Notes under the pieces: generated by a model
What the model was told of the DNA's origin: nothing
What the model saw: the letters and a program-made list of their open reading frames with translations, nothing else
The model's database searches: none
Position numbers and translations under genes: made by a program
Assembly: GCA_964036195.1 (NCBI GenBank)
Contig: OZ038456.1
Coordinates: forward strand, 24,095,792 to 24,159,791
Direction: 5' to 3'
DNA length: 64,000 nucleotides
Origin: Sphaerolaimus hirsutus
Taxonomy: Eukaryota > Nematoda > Chromadorea > Monhysterida > Sphaerolaimidae
Shown here: positions 32,948 to 46,686 of the stretch, one piece after another
Numbering within the stretch: position 1 is the stretch's first letter
How the letters are laid out: each line of letters begins with the position of its first letter

Positions 32948-33588
32948 TGCGTAGTGATGTGAAAACGCCAGGAAAAATGGCGTCAGGCGCCAATGGCGCC
33001 ATGTCATGGCGCCGGCGCCATAAAAAGGTCAAGCGCCAAGGAAGCTTTTCCGACCACGGCGCCGAGTGCCAATGCGCCTGGTGCCAATCCCGAGCCATGT
33101 AAATTGTAATATTAAGTGTCAAATGACATGTAAAATGTCATAAAATAGTGGACATAAAATGCCAGTGTGTAAAAATTTCAGTAATAAGATCATTTTTGGT
33201 TTGTTTGACATTTAATAAATTCCCACTTGAAATTTGCCGTGATTTAAAAGCCTTTTCCTTAATACATTACTTGGCACTTTACTTTACACTTTACAGTGTG
33301 CGGGACTGCCCATAGAGATAACTAACGCCAAGCGCCAATTTCGCCATGGAATTTGCAGCTTTGGCGCCAGTGCTGGGCGCTTTTCTTTCTGAGACCATGG
33401 CAAAATAGCGCAAAGCGCCAAAAGAGCCATGGCGCTTTTCTGACGCTCGGCGCCAAGCGCCAATGGCGTCATAGGAAGAGAAGTGCCAGACGCCAAATTG
33501 TTATTGTTCTTTTCATCGGCATGGCACCGAGTGCAAATAACGCCACGGAAAAATGGCGCCAGGCACAGTGGCGCTTTCACATCACTGT
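32948..33588. mobile_element. GCGCC-array pieces and foldback MITE (copy 2)
   Basis: Counterpart of 4830-5728. The left array is shorter and rearranged (CAGGCGCCAATGGCGCCATG), the foldback MITE (about 33090-33312) is intact, and the right array ends GTGGCGCTTTCACATCACTG. Array content differs far more between copies than the surrounding DNA. Confidence 0.6.
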
Positions 33589-35032
33589 CAATACTGAAAA
33601 TAGTATATTTTAGATAGATTTTATTCGAGAAGGGAACATTGAGAATGTTTACAGTTTACAGTTTATGTGTTTACAAAATGTGTTTGATTAAATTTGCCAC
33701 GTTCATTTTGCTAAAAGATATTCACTAATACAAATACAAATAACAGTGACAAAGCCTTGAAATATTCATGAAGTTTTGAACAAAATCAAAAACATTATTT
33801 CAAACAAAAACAAAGTATTTTAGACAGGCCATACAATACACTTTACCTGTGCATTGTACACTTAACTTCAAACACATTTTGCATTATAAATAAAACCCAA
33901 CAATGTAAATGTTTGATAAATTGAGATGGGTATATCATGGAACCATTGAAGGGTAATATATTTGGTGCCAGGCATATGAATAAGTGTATATTGATGGATT
34001 ATTTTTGTGAAGCCCCACATGAGTGAAAGTGACATTGAAAATTTTGTTTCAAACTGATACTGATGTATTTGAAGGAACTATAATAAGTACCATATTTTCT
34101 CAAATAGTTCCCCCGGGGACCTATTTTTTTCTCCGACTTTTTTGAGGGGGGCTATTCAAGGGCGGAATTATTTGTTGTCAAAATTTTCAAGCACAGTTCT
34201 TTCAATTTATTTCACACAAAATTCATGTTTAATCAAACAACATGCTATACTGGTTCAAATTATACGAGGGGAGAACTATACGAGAAAATAACGGTATACA
34301 AATTTATGTATGAACTATCTAGGAGGCGTTACCATAATATTGTCATGAATAGTGATACTATTAGAACATAAATATAATGTGATACATTATCCTACAAAAA
34401 GCATTGTGAGGGAACAATGGAATATGGTAGATTGAAGTGTAAAGTGTGAATTGAACAAAGTGCACCTGTATTTTATGAGTCAAATACACTGTATGGCAGC
34501 TTCAATTTAAAAAAATTTAATAACAAGTTGTGTGTCCACTGTAAATACAGCACAGAAAAAGTTATGCAAAAATACTTTCCTACTCAGTTGAAGTATTTTT
34601 GATTCACACTACAAATAATCCATTATCTATTATTTTATATTATGAGTCACACAGGATTTATTCATTAATTATGTGTATATAATGAATATACATACATATA
34701 ATCTATACCCACACTATAGTAAATCTAATAATCTAAGCTCAAAATATAAGTCCAAATAAATGCAACTAAATACCTACAGAATTAGCAGAGACAGTGGCCT
34801 CAGACAGATTAAATTAAACATTGAACATGGCAAAGTGCAAATGACATGTTTAAGTTTGTTGAGATTTGGATACTGGAAAGCGATGATAAAATGGGGGATA
34901 TTTGAGAACGTAAATATAATAAAAATAATAGAAAGAAAGAAAGAAAAGAAAATGTAAAAGAAAATATAGTTCGAGCTCTCTTGAGGAACCTTGAAAAATA
35001 TACATTGATACGAATATTATTTTTTTGAGATA

Positions 35033-35459
35033 CCGTATTACCTCGAATTATCCCCCCCCCTTGAATTACCCCCCCCCCCCCCTCGAATTAACCCCCCCTC
35101 AAAATGGGCTGGGGAAATAATAACCCCCCCCCCTTCGGAATGATGTACGTCATGTACATAAGAAATACGTCATGTACGCAATGTACATGATGTATATTAC
35201 TGTTAATTTGCATTGTAGCTACACATAGAGTGGTTTGTGTAGCTATCTACGTTTTTATGTCCAAATATATCCCGTTTGGACACATTTATTACCTATTTTG
35301 GGTACGCAAATGCCTACTATTTACTACGATCCTTACGAAAATTTCTGACGAAATAATAAAACCCCCCCTCGAATAAACCCCCCCCCCTCGAATTAACCCC
35401 CCCTCAAATTTTGCTGGCGAAATAATAAACCCCCATGGGGGTATTTCGAGGTAATACGG
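35033..35459. mobile_element. TA C/G-run MITE, TTACC subtype, copy-2 private
   Basis: CCGTATTACCTCGAATTA .. ATTTCGAGGTAATACGG between TA pairs (35031-35032, 35460-35461). Copy 1 has an intact TA at 7857-7858. Precise insertion with no other change. Confidence 0.92.
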
Positions 35460-36189
35460 TATTTTCAGATTTTTCTTTAATTTCAGAAAAATCTCCCAAG
35501 AAAATCTTATTAAATCTCTCTGGAAAATCCAGCAAAAAATATTACTGATCTTAAATTTTTTTATTTTCCTGATATTTGCTAATGTAATTTTCCCAAAAAT
35601 ATTTTAAATGGAAATCATGGAATGCAAAATAAAAGCGCGTTTACAGCCGCCACATAGGATTCAAGATAACCCATTCTAAAAATATACAGCATTCAAATAT
35701 TGCAAAATTGTTTATTTTTCAAATGACTCGTTAAAATTAATCACTGACACATCACAAATAGCACATATCTAATCATTTTATCCAGTCGCAACAAAAAACC
35801 TTCCATGCGTCAATGCATCAAAGTAATATTTAGAAGGTCATTAGTAGGTCACTAATACCTCAGTATTTTATTTATGAGTTATCATGTTCCCGTTCTTACA
35901 CTTTAATAGGGTGATTATGGATGCAAAACATTTAGCGATTTTTTTATTTAAATACGTCAATGTGGTATTTTATCATTAATTAGCCACAATACCTAATTAC
36001 TGTTTTTGCTTGTTGTTGTTCTTGCTTTTGCACGTACGGGTGCTTTTGAAGCTTGTTTTACTGCAAAATTTATACCTATTCGTTTTGATTGAAACAGACT
36101 GTATTATGAAAGAATAAAGCGTTTTACATCAAATTTGCAATTTTATCCTGGGACAGAGAACTATTTCAACTGAAAATTCCAGACAAATA

Positions 36190-36475
36190 CCGCAAATCCT
36201 CGAATAAGACCCCCCCTCGAATAACTCCCCCCTTTAATAAGTCCCCCCTGTTGGCGGGGTGAGGAAAAAGTGTATACACATTGTTTTGTTGTTATTGGAC
36301 GGTGAAATACCTGGATTAGACGAGTTTACATACTGCATCCATACAATGAATCAAGTCCAAGTTTCCTGAGGAAATAATAACTCCCCCTCGAATAACTCCC
36401 CCCTTGAATAACTCCCCCCTCCAAAACGTTTGACGAAAAAATAAATTCCCTGGGGTCTTATTCGAGGATTTAGGG
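36190..36475. mobile_element. TA C/G-run MITE, CCGCAAATCCTCGAATAAG subtype, copy-2 private
   Basis: Ends CCGCAAATCCTCGAATAAG and CTTATTCGAGGATTTAGGG, TA on both sides (36188-36189, 36476-36477), empty TA in copy 1 at 8587-8588. A distinct short subtype (286 bp). Confidence 0.9.
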
Positions 36476-37173
36476 TATACATACATATCCATTTAAGTAA
36501 TTTTTGTGTATATTTAAAGGTAGTCATGAAAAATAAAGTTCATTCAGCAGTGAGCAATGTAAAATATATATACCTAGATATTTATTCCAATGACCGCACG
36601 CACACTTCACAATGAAATCTACTATACCTATACTATGTGACAAAAAATTTGAAATGTGTTATCTATAGTCTCATTACATTGTTCTCACCATCACTAAATG
36701 TCGCAAAAATTGTCACAAAACAAAATTCATCAAAATACGGTATCAAACAATATACAGCGCGCAGACTTATCCGTAAAAACACACACAAACCCGGTTAAAG
36801 TGAGAACATTCCTAGCCAATCAACACTTTCATCATTGCACATAACAGAATGCTCCATTTGGAACATCACGCACAGTTACGCGGTGCAGTGCGTTCAAAAC
36901 ACACGCACTGTATGCAGTGCACGCACAACTAGGGGTGGGAACCCGACCCGGAACCGGAAATACTAGTGATGGTTGGAGGGGCTGGTCAAGACCCGGATTG
37001 TGAAGGGTGAATTAGGGCGTGGAAATGTTTTGCATTTTTGTCATTCATAAAAGTTACGTAAAAGAGGGCACTCACAGACAATGTCAAATATTATGCAGTG
37101 TCAAAAGTCATGTAAAAAGCGCTCGAAAGTGTCAAACGACTTGTAAGAAAAATAAAATTTCACATCTTATATA

Positions 37174-37619
37174 CCGTATTTCCTCGAAATACCCCCGGGG
37201 GGTTTATTGTTTCAGAGTGAGAATTTTGAGGGGGGGTTAAACGAGGGGGGGGGTATTTCGAGGGGGGGGGGTTTATTATTTCGCCAGAAATTTTTTGAAA
37301 ACCAAGTACTAAATTGTCGTCTGAAACGTACGCAGACGTCGAAAATGCAACAAAAATCGCCAGTTATAAGACTCTAAACACTTGTATAAGTGTGTAGACG
37401 TATAATCACTGTTCTCACATAACAGAGTCATCGTTTTTAACGTGTGTTTTGCATTACCCAGATGACAAACCGCAGCCTTTGTCATTTACGTTCTCTATAC
37501 ACTAAATTTGGGGGGGGTATTTCGAGGGGGGGGTTTATAAGTTCATAGTGTCCATTTTGAGGGGGGGTATTTCGAGGGGGGGGGTATTTCGAGGGGGGGG
37601 GTATTTCGAGGAAATACGG
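37174..37619. mobile_element. TA C/G-run MITE, TTTCC subtype, copy-2 private
   Basis: Inverse orientation relative to 19387-19837. TA on both sides (37172-37173, 37620-37621), empty site near 9304-9305 in copy 1. It contains four GGGGGGG tracts separated by TATTTCGA. Confidence 0.9.
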
Positions 37620-38192
37620 TACTCCAAGGTATCTTACACGACTTTTGACATTTTGCCTAACATTTTACAAATTTGTATGACATTTTAAATGACACTTTAG
37701 TACACTTTACCTTACACCAGACCTGTAAAGTGTAAAGTAGAGCGTCAATTTTGTTTCGTTCTGATTGGCATTCTACATGACATTCAACACTTTACTTTAC
37801 ACTTTACCGGGTCTGCGACTGCCCCAGGTACCCGCCCAGTCACAAAAACCCGGATTCTAATTCCGGGTCACCTTCCAATCCCCCCACGGCCGGAATGCAA
37901 AGCAGGCGGCGCTGCACAAACTGAATTGCTTTCTTCTGCGGCGGCAGAGTTGCGGGTTGGCGCGCCGCAGTTTGCACTTCCCCTTGCATGGACACCCTGT
38001 GCGGCGGGGGAAGACCGGTGTTGTGCCACTTTTGGGTGGGGGGGGTTGGAGGTGCAGAGTATCCAGCGACTGGATACTCTGCACATGCAGTTATTTATGT
38101 TTTAGATTGCCATAGAATGATAAGTAAGGAATGAAACTCGTGTTAAATGAGAAAAAACTTTACTCTTGTTATGATGTAAGCATGCAGATATA

Positions 38193-38602
38193 CACTAGCG
38201 GGCAGAATAGTTGAGACTCTCCACCGTTGTCTCATACAGTATTTATACATCACTAAACTGACTTCAACAATGGAATCTTCAGGTTATCCCGATCATGTTA
38301 AGAGTTGAATGATCCAAATCGGCCCAGAATTGGCCAAGTTATTAAGCTTCAAAATGAATCACCCAGATTGGCCAGATTTTTTTTATTGACCACCTTTTGA
38401 TAGACCCCCCTTATTCAGTGACTGGGGGATTATTCAAGCAGACAATTTTTTTTAGTTATAGTCCCGACCTGAAAACCCATCATACTCGAACAGCATCAAA
38501 ATTGGGTCCGGGATAAGTAACTGGGAAGCAACAAAAGTGTGGTGGACCCCCAGCCTCCCATTTCTCTATGGTGAAAAGTGTCAACTATTCTGGCTGCTAG
38601 TG
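38193..38602. mobile_element. Tc1-like MITE (copy 2)
   Basis: Same 410-bp element and TA flanks as 10480-10889, so its insertion predates the split of the two copies. Confidence 0.85.
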
Positions 38603-39764
38603 TAATTCATGTGCTATACAAATTTTGCTCTGGTGTCGTTCCAGACCTCCAGAAATTGTGTGCATGCAAATTTAGTGATGATCCACCTGATTAACATGCA
38701 AACAACCCATACACACAAATTATTGACTTAAAAAAAAATTATTTTTTTGCCGGGGACTGGTCCCTGACAGGGGCCTCTGTAAATAGCCATTTTTTACAGG
38801 TCATTTGACACTTTTCATGACATTTTACAGACTTTACACATTGCATTACATTTTACACGGTCTGGGAGTGGCCCCTGGATCCCTGAAAATTGCCGGGCCA
38901 ACACTTCGCACCTCACTAATTAGAAAAATGCACTACACACAAAAAGTCACACCCCACATTCACATTCCTTCACGCAAACACAGATTCTCTCTGAACACCG
39001 GTATACGGCCGTATGAAACCAAGGCGCAGCATTCTATAAATATATAAATGACCCAAGGCGCTAGGGTATCACATTCAGCTGAAGCCACAATAATACACTG
39101 AATCAAAACTGCAATTAGGAAGGGTTGAATGAATGTAAGTAATTACAGATTGTATTGAGAGTGTGATAAGGGACATTATTTAGAAGAGAATATACTGTTG
39201 TAGGTTTTTTCACCGTAATTTTTTCTGTTTAGCCCCCGGGGCTTACTTTTGAGTCGAAAATTTTTACCGGTGAGTTATTCAAGGGGAGTTTTTATTTTTA
39301 TCGGACCGTTTAGTAAAGGCGGAGCGTGACTTTTTGCGGAAGTAAAATGAAGTAAAAACTTCCATTCAACCGTAAAAAATCCGACATTGAATGTATTTAC
39401 TCATTTAAAGAAATAGAAATACATTCAAAGACCCATTCAATGACTTTTCCTGGCGGCAAATTTGATTTATTTTTACATTTAAAAAAATGATTAAATATAA
39501 TCTAAAAAAATCTCTGACAACTATAAAATATATATAAATCTCTCAGGAAAAAAGCCAGAAAAAATATAAACACGATATAAATGAAAATATAATTTAAAAA
39601 TCTCAGAAAAAACTCTCAACAAAAATATAATTCACTCTATCTGAGAAGTCCTGGGGAAAAATATGTATCTAATTTTTACATAGTTTCTGATGTTTTAAAA
39701 ATATAAATCTCCCAGAGATTTTTTCAATGCTAACCAGAGCCATGCACTTTAATTCACAAAATTA

Positions 39765-40193
39765 CCGTATTACCTCGAAACACCCCCAGGGGGTTTATTA
39801 TTTCGCCAGCAAAATTTTAGGGGGGGATAATTCGAGGGGGGGGTTTATTCAAGGGGGGGGGGGGGTCTATTATTTCGCCAGAAATTTTCGGAAATTCCCC
39901 ATACTCAGACATAGAAAAATCAAACAATTACATAGATAGATATGTGGGTATAGGCATATATAACTGTTTATACACATAAACCCTACCCTAACATCACTCA
40001 ATCATCAGTTTTAACTTGTGTTCTGCATTGTACAGATCACAAACTGCGGTATTTGTCATGTACGTTCCCTTTACACTCAATTTTAGGGGGGTATTTCGAG
40101 GGGGGGGGGGGGTTATTATTTCCTCAGCCGAATTTTAGGGGGGTATTTCGAGGGGGGGTTAATTCAAGGGGGGGATAATTCGAGGTAATACGG
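39765..40193. mobile_element. TA C/G-run MITE, copy-2 private
   Basis: CCGTATTACCTCGAAACA .. ATTCGAGGTAATACGG between TA pairs (39763-39764, 40194-40195). Copy 1 reads AAATTACGGTAGCG instead of the expected AAATTACGCTAGCGGTAGCG, so copy 1 carries a small deletion at this point. Confidence 0.85.
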
Positions 40194-42106
40194 TACGCTA
40201 GCGGTAGCGAAGAAAAGAGCGGCCCGCTAATAGGCGGGGCAAACGTTGCATGAGAAACGAGCAATGTAGCTAGCTAAATTGCATTGGCACCATGGCTGCT
40301 CAAGTGCGCTGCAAACTGCCACTGGGCATTGCGGGGGCCAGGTCCAATTTGAAGATAGGGCGCATTTAAGGCGCGCCTAATGAGAGCAGGGCGATAAAAA
40401 ATTGAATTCTATTTGGAAGTTCAATTTCACTACGATGATAATTTCATGTACCCAGGGGTCACTCCCAGATCCTATAAAATGCCCTGCATGTCATGCAAAA
40501 GTGCCAAAAGTCATGTATAATGCCCTGGAAAATGTCATGCAAAATGTCAAATTCCCTGTCAAATATTCGATGTCATCCAATGTGCAAACAGCGATTGCCC
40601 TTCATTTTACATGACTTTCAGCGCTTTGCATGACATTTGACATTTTACATTGTCTGGTAGTGAAACGAGTTGAGTACAGGATATTTTGGTGCCCTACGAT
40701 CTAATTGAATTTGGGCCCGGGGGTACCATGGGGAACTCACTTGTCATGTATCCATGTAATTTTATGTAAATATTTGCCTATTGTGCAGAATGGATGTGGG
40801 GAAATGCGTTTGGTAAGTTGTTTTTCTGTAAGATTGTTGTAAAATAAAATTTGTTTAAAACGACTGAACTTGCTGCTAAAGCATATTTCAGGCAGTGTAC
40901 CTTGTGAAGTGGCATAAACAAACTGCAAATAAGATTTACATTTTTACGTGACAAAAACTAGAAAAATTAAAGGTACCTATACATCATATACAGGTATAAA
41001 TCATGTCTCATAAATCGTCAAACAATTTCGCTACATTGACATTTTTCACGTTGACATAAATTTGTGTCTTGAATTCTACTCGCAAATGACAAGTACAATG
41101 ACAAGTGACAAAAACGTGAAAAGTGTTACGAAAACATTAGCAGCGTTAAGTCAAGTGACAATTAAAATTGTCGGTGTCGTATGTATTTGTCAATAAAAAC
41201 GCTCAGACCTAATGACAAGTTTACTGGTCACTTTACCAACGACAAATAATTTTGCTTAAAACATACAACTTTTCTTGTCGCTTATCGACTCGAATATTTG
41301 GCCTCTGACTTGTAATTCTGAAGCTAATTAGATTTGTAATTACCTCTTATCGTAGAACATTCTAGAACGTGAACTTACCTATTTTGGTTATTTGAAGTAA
41401 ACTATGTAAGATAAAAATAAATAAGGAGAGCAACATAAATACCGTATTTCTTTGAATAATTCCCCCCTGCTAGAAGAGTGATGAAAAATAATCCACCCAC
41501 GTCGAAATAAGCCCCTCCTTTAGGCGTATGATAAATTGTTGTGTACATTTTGAACAAAAATAGCTTGTCATGTTGTTAATAGAGCATATTTGATCAAATA
41601 AGCTGATTGACAGATACTTGACAAATTTGACGAAATAATGCCCCCCTTGAATACCCCCTGAAAAAGTCTGACCAAAAAATAATTTCCCAGGGGAATATTT
41701 CTAGCAAATACTATGTAAATATTTTCACATTTTCAGACGTTTCTCACCACAAACTTTCTCAGACATTTCAGTTTGTAAATATTTGTATTTACAATGCAAT
41801 ACAATATACCGTATTACCTCGAATTATCCCCCCACCCCTTGAATTAACCCCACCCTCGAATTACCCCCCCCCCACAAAATGGGCTGGGGAAATAATAACC
41901 CCCCTCGAATAACCCCCTTCGGAATGATGTACGTCATGTACATAATAAATACGTCATGTATGCAATGTACATGATGTATATTACTGTTGATTTGCATTGC
42001 AGCTACACATAGACTAGTTTGTGTAGCTATCTACGTTTTTATGTCCAAATATATCCTGTTTGGACGCATTTATCACCTGTTTTGGGTATGCAAATGCTTA
42101 CTATTT

Positions 42107-42306
42107 NNNNNNNNNNNNNNNNNNNNNNNNNNNNNNNNNNNNNNNNNNNNNNNNNNNNNNNNNNNNNNNNNNNNNNNNNNNNNNNNNNNNNNNNNNNNNN
42201 NNNNNNNNNNNNNNNNNNNNNNNNNNNNNNNNNNNNNNNNNNNNNNNNNNNNNNNNNNNNNNNNNNNNNNNNNNNNNNNNNNNNNNNNNNNNNNNNNNNN
42301 NNNNNN
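42107..42306. other. Assembly gap (200 N)
   Basis: Exactly 200 Ns. In copy 1 the flanks lie near 13945 and 17935, so the true missing sequence should be about 4 kb. It should include the MITE rest 13960-14085, the nested MITEs 14186-14701, and the exons at 16050-17438. Confidence 0.99.
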
Positions 42307-43764
42307 AAAAACAATGGCTGAGTTTTTCTTCCTTGAGAAAGTTTTTATATTGACATCCCCCCAAGAAAAATTGATCCGTCAACTAAAAATGCGCAAACAC
42401 AGATAGCAAGCGGTGGAGAAATCGGGGTGCACCCAGAACAACATACATACCACAAGACACGTACAATTACAACGGGAATGTTGGCAGAGTGCCAGTTTGA
42501 TCCACGTGGAATGATTCAAAATGAAATTATTTTTATACTGCCGGTTTATTTTATTAATGCATCGTTTCACTTTTGCTTTATTATCTTGTCACTTCACTGA
42601 GCTTTCACGTGTGTACATAATTATTTATCTAAGGTATCACAAAAATGTCTTGTTACGCGACTATGATGCCACACACACCAGTTGACGGCCGAAATTTTAT
42701 GAAGCGATAAATCTGTTTATAACAAAATTGAGTTTACCGGAATGAATCATTTTCGCTCTCCGTGAACATAAGTTGACGGAATCCTCATTCCGGTAAACTC
42801 AAATGTGTTCAAAAAAAAATCGGCTTTGGAAATTCACCTGTCAACTAGTTTGTGTAGAATCGCTAAATCCATGACATGGATAAAAATACCGTTGAGATCG
42901 ACTAAATAAGAAACTTCAAAGAACCAGAATTGTTAAAAGTACCGAACTTTTTTCAAAGTATATGTAAACGTAAAGTATTTGTTTTTTACTCACACCCCTG
43001 AGTACAGAAAACGTAAAGTATTTTTTTTTCTTTTAACTCATGAGTAAACATGAGTAAACGTACTTTTCCCTGTCAGAAAACGTAAATGTGAGTACTTTTG
43101 ACAAATCTCGCCCAAAATTTTCGCTCAAAATCACAAATTTTCGTAATTTTTTGCCTATTTTACGCAATTTTTGGCTATAGATTTAGTTCTATACCCATTT
43201 CCGACTATTTCTAGCATATTTTCTCCCTTTTCCCCTTCTTTCTTTCGAGTACAGAAACTTTTTTCGGAGGAAACGAAACATATTTACTCTGTACTCGAGT
43301 ATACGTATTTATCGAGTAAAAGTAAATACGTTTTAACAACTATGCTGGTCACGATCTAACAATAATAAATAATAAAAAAATGGAAAATTGAAGAATAAAA
43401 TAAAAATAAAATGGAAAATCGAAGAATAAAATAACAATTAAATAAAATTTTAATACAATTTTACCACAATTTTGGTAAATAGAATTTTTACTAAAACGAA
43501 CCCTGGTCACGAACATTCGAGAAAAAGCTATTTACGTAACCAGTCGACATTATAATGGATATTTTTTGACAGAAATCAACCACTTATAATGTTATTCCAT
43601 GGCTCCACAGCCGTTCTGTGGCTATATTTAACATCATAAAGTACTGGAAATTGTCTGATATATTTACCTGTATATGTTTACTAATCCCTTTGTTTATTTG
43701 GAGCTTTTTAAAGAACCATTAAAAAAGGTTCTAACAAAAATGTTTGTTAAAAAAGGTTCATATA

Positions 43765-44230
43765 CCGTATTTCCTCGAAATACCCCCCCCCCCCCCCCCT
43801 TGAAATACCCCCCCCCCCCCCCCTCTCGAGACCACTATGAAACAATCACCCCCCCCCCCCTCGAAATACCCCCCCCCCCCCCCAAATTGAGTGTAAAGGG
43901 AACGTACATGACAATAACTGTAGTTTGTGTTCAGTGTACTGCAGAACACACCGTTAAAACAATGTCGGTGTCACGTTAGAACAGTGTACATACCATCTAC
44001 ATGCTAATATTAGTCTAACAGAACCTTATAAATGGCGGTTTTTGTTGCATTTTTCGACGTCTGCGTACGTTTCAGACGACAATTTCGTACTTGGTGTTCA
44101 AAAATTTTCTTGTGAAATAATAACCCCCCCCCCCCCCTCGAAATAGCCCCCCCCCCGTTTAAACCCCCCCCCCCCTCTCGGGACCACTATGAAACAATCA
44201 CCCCCCGGGGGGTATTTCGAGGAAATACGG
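43765..44230. mobile_element. TA C/G-run MITE (copy 2)
   Basis: Counterpart of 19387-19837, with longer C runs at its left end and middle. Confidence 0.85.
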
Positions 44231-44556
44231 TAAAACATTTTTTATCCCTAGGTATCTACGTTTTATCTCACTGAAGGTATTGCGCTATTAAAATATGTGC
44301 AACCGCAAATACATCGAACCCTTCCGTCTGTTAATGTTTAAAAAGACAACGCAATCACTGGTTCGATATTAGAAAAAAATTCTGCCCGAAAAATTTATTC
44401 GTGAGAAAAACGCGCTAAAATGGGTTATTTGAAAGCGTGTTTAGTCTGGGTAATCGTTAGCTGGACTGCACCTTGTCAAACTGTCCTATATACAGGGTGC
44501 GATAATTTAGACGCCCCCACTAGATCTCGAATAACTTGTCACTGGGTGGTCGGATC

Positions 44557-45036
44557 GGCGGTGCACTTGTACGCACAAATGCCTGGTACGCACAAATGCC
44601 TGGTACGCACAAATGCCCGGTACGCACAAAATTGTGCCCGCCACGCACATCTGCCCGGTACGAAATGACATTACATTACATTTTGACCGTGTTTTTCACA
44701 TCACACTTGTGAGTGAAGTGAAAAAAAGTTGCGCAATGACATTAGTTAACTTTTTATCACTTCACTCATATTTGAACATCACTTGAAAAAGTGTCAAGTG
44801 AAAAAAACGGTGGATAATGGCTATTTTTGACCGTTTTTTTCACTTGACACTTTTTCAAGTGATTTTCAGATATCAGTGAAGTGAAAAAAGCTGTGCAATA
44901 ACATTAGTGACCATCTGTCCAGTACGCAAAGATCATCAGCCATGTAAGTTACCGGGCAGATGTGCGTGGCGGGCACAATTTTGTGCGTACCGGGCATTTG
45001 TGCGTACCAGGCATTTGTGCGTAGGAGGCCTGACCC
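44557..45036. mobile_element. TACGCACAAA MITE, copy-2 private
   Basis: 8-bp TSD GTCGGATC (44549-44556, 45037-45044). The empty site in copy 1 (20156-20163) differs at one base. Ends GGCGGTGCACTTGTACGCAC and GTGCGTAGGAGGCCTGACCC. Both subterminal regions are tandem GGTACGCACAAATGCCC units in opposite orientation. The centre is the GTGAAGTGAAAAAAG hairpin also seen at 3815-4000. The TSD length suggests a hAT-type transposase. Confidence 0.88.
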
Positions 45037-45255
45037 GTCGGATCGACGTCAAATTTTAAGTCAATAATAACAACTACATAGGAGAGGATCCCTGAAAATA
45101 TGGCTGCGATAGCTCCACTCGTTCTCAAGTTATTCACGCAAACACCAAGAATTGTCGCTTTACTACCACCTCGTGGCAATACACATTGACAAAACAGAAG
45201 CTGCAGATGAAACCCAGATCGGTTGCAGTGGCTATTCATAAGAGTGGTGGTTATA

Positions 45256-45455
45256 ATGTGGCCACACAAGCTAGTTTTCAATGTTCCTTTTTGAAAACTT
45301 GTAAATCAGCATTGAACGCATTGAGTTTTCTAGAATGAGTCGTTTTTACTCTCCGCCAACTGTAGATGACAGGCACCTCATTCTAGAAAACTCAAATGCA
45401 TTCAATGCAGATCTACATGTTTTCAAAATTTTGGTTGAAAACTAGCTTGTGTGGC
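45256..45455. mobile_element. Dual inverted-repeat element, copy-2 private
   Basis: Outer arms GGCCACACAAGCTAGTTTTC and GAAAACTAGCTTGTGTGGCG. Inner perfect pair GAGTTTTCTAGAATGAG / CTCATTCTAGAAAACTC around TACTCTCCGCCAACTG. Copy 1 lacks it at about 20374. The exact target duplication is unclear. Confidence 0.75.
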
Positions 45456-46057
45456 GCCATTGAGTGATCATTTGTTGCATTTTGTGAGTCCGTGCACATC
45501 ATACCTTTTTACTAAATTTTTGCACTGGTTATTGTGCGTTTTTATCGCTCAATGCCTATCGTCACAAGGTGTTGGTAGTGACAATTACACATTTTGAAGA
45601 ATAACCTGAGAACAAGTGGAGCTATCGCAGCCATATTTTTAGGGATTCTTTCCTATCTAGTTGTTTATGTTGACTTCAAATTTAACGTTAATCCGACCAC
45701 CCAGTGACAACTTATTCGAAATCTAGATGGGCGTCTAAATTACCACACCCTGTAGTTGTGAACGGCTTGAATATACCGCAAGTGGTTGCAATATCACTGA
45801 TCACTATTGCCCTACAGAAGAGTCAGTTGTAATTTCGTTTCTTTTGTTGGCTCTGGTTTCTTTGGGTAGTTGACCAGAATAAATAGTAGGGAACCTTAAT
45901 CTAACAAAAACTACCAAAGTTATATTCTAACTCATTCCATGTAGTGATTTTGAGCAAAAATTGGGGTGCAATTCTTCAAAAATACTCACATTTACGTTTT
46001 CCAAGGGAAAAAGTACCTTTACTCACATTAACTCATGAGTAAAAGTAAAAAAAATTA

Positions 46058-46494
46058 CCGTATTACCTCGAATTATCCCCCCCCTTGAATTAACCCCCCC
46101 CTCGAATTAACCCCCCCTCAAAATGAGCTGGGGAAATAATAAACCCCCCCCCTCGAAATACCCCCCCCCCTTCGGAATGATGTACGTCATGTACATAAAA
46201 AATACGTCATGTATGCAATGTACATGATGTATATTACTGTTACTTTGCATTCCAGCTACACATAGACTCAGTTTGTGTAGCTATCTACATCTTTATGTCC
46301 AAATATATCCTGTTTGGACACATTTATTAGCTGTTTTGGGTATGTAATGCCTACTATTTACTACGATTCTTACGAAAATTTCTGCTGAAATAATAAACCC
46401 CCCCTCGAATAAACCCCCCCCCTCGAATTAACCCCCCCTCAAATTTTGCTGGCGAAATAATAAACCCCCATGGGGGTATTTCGAGGTAATACGG
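46058..46494. mobile_element. TA C/G-run MITE, TTACC subtype, copy-2 private
   Basis: TA pairs at 46056-46057 and 46495-46496. Copy 1 lacks it near 20970. Nearly identical in plan to 35033-35459, so both may be recent insertions. Confidence 0.88.
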
Positions 46495-46686
46495 TACTTT
46501 ACATTTCCTGTACTCAAGGGGTGAGTAAAAAATAAATACTTTATGTTTACGTATACTTTAAAAAGGTACTGTTGGTAAAATGTTTGGTACTTTTAACAAC
46601 TCTGCAATGGCGCCAGAACCAAATGGCGCCAAGTACCAGAAGAGTTGTCGCTAGTGCCATAAATAATCACTTAAAAATGACATCTA

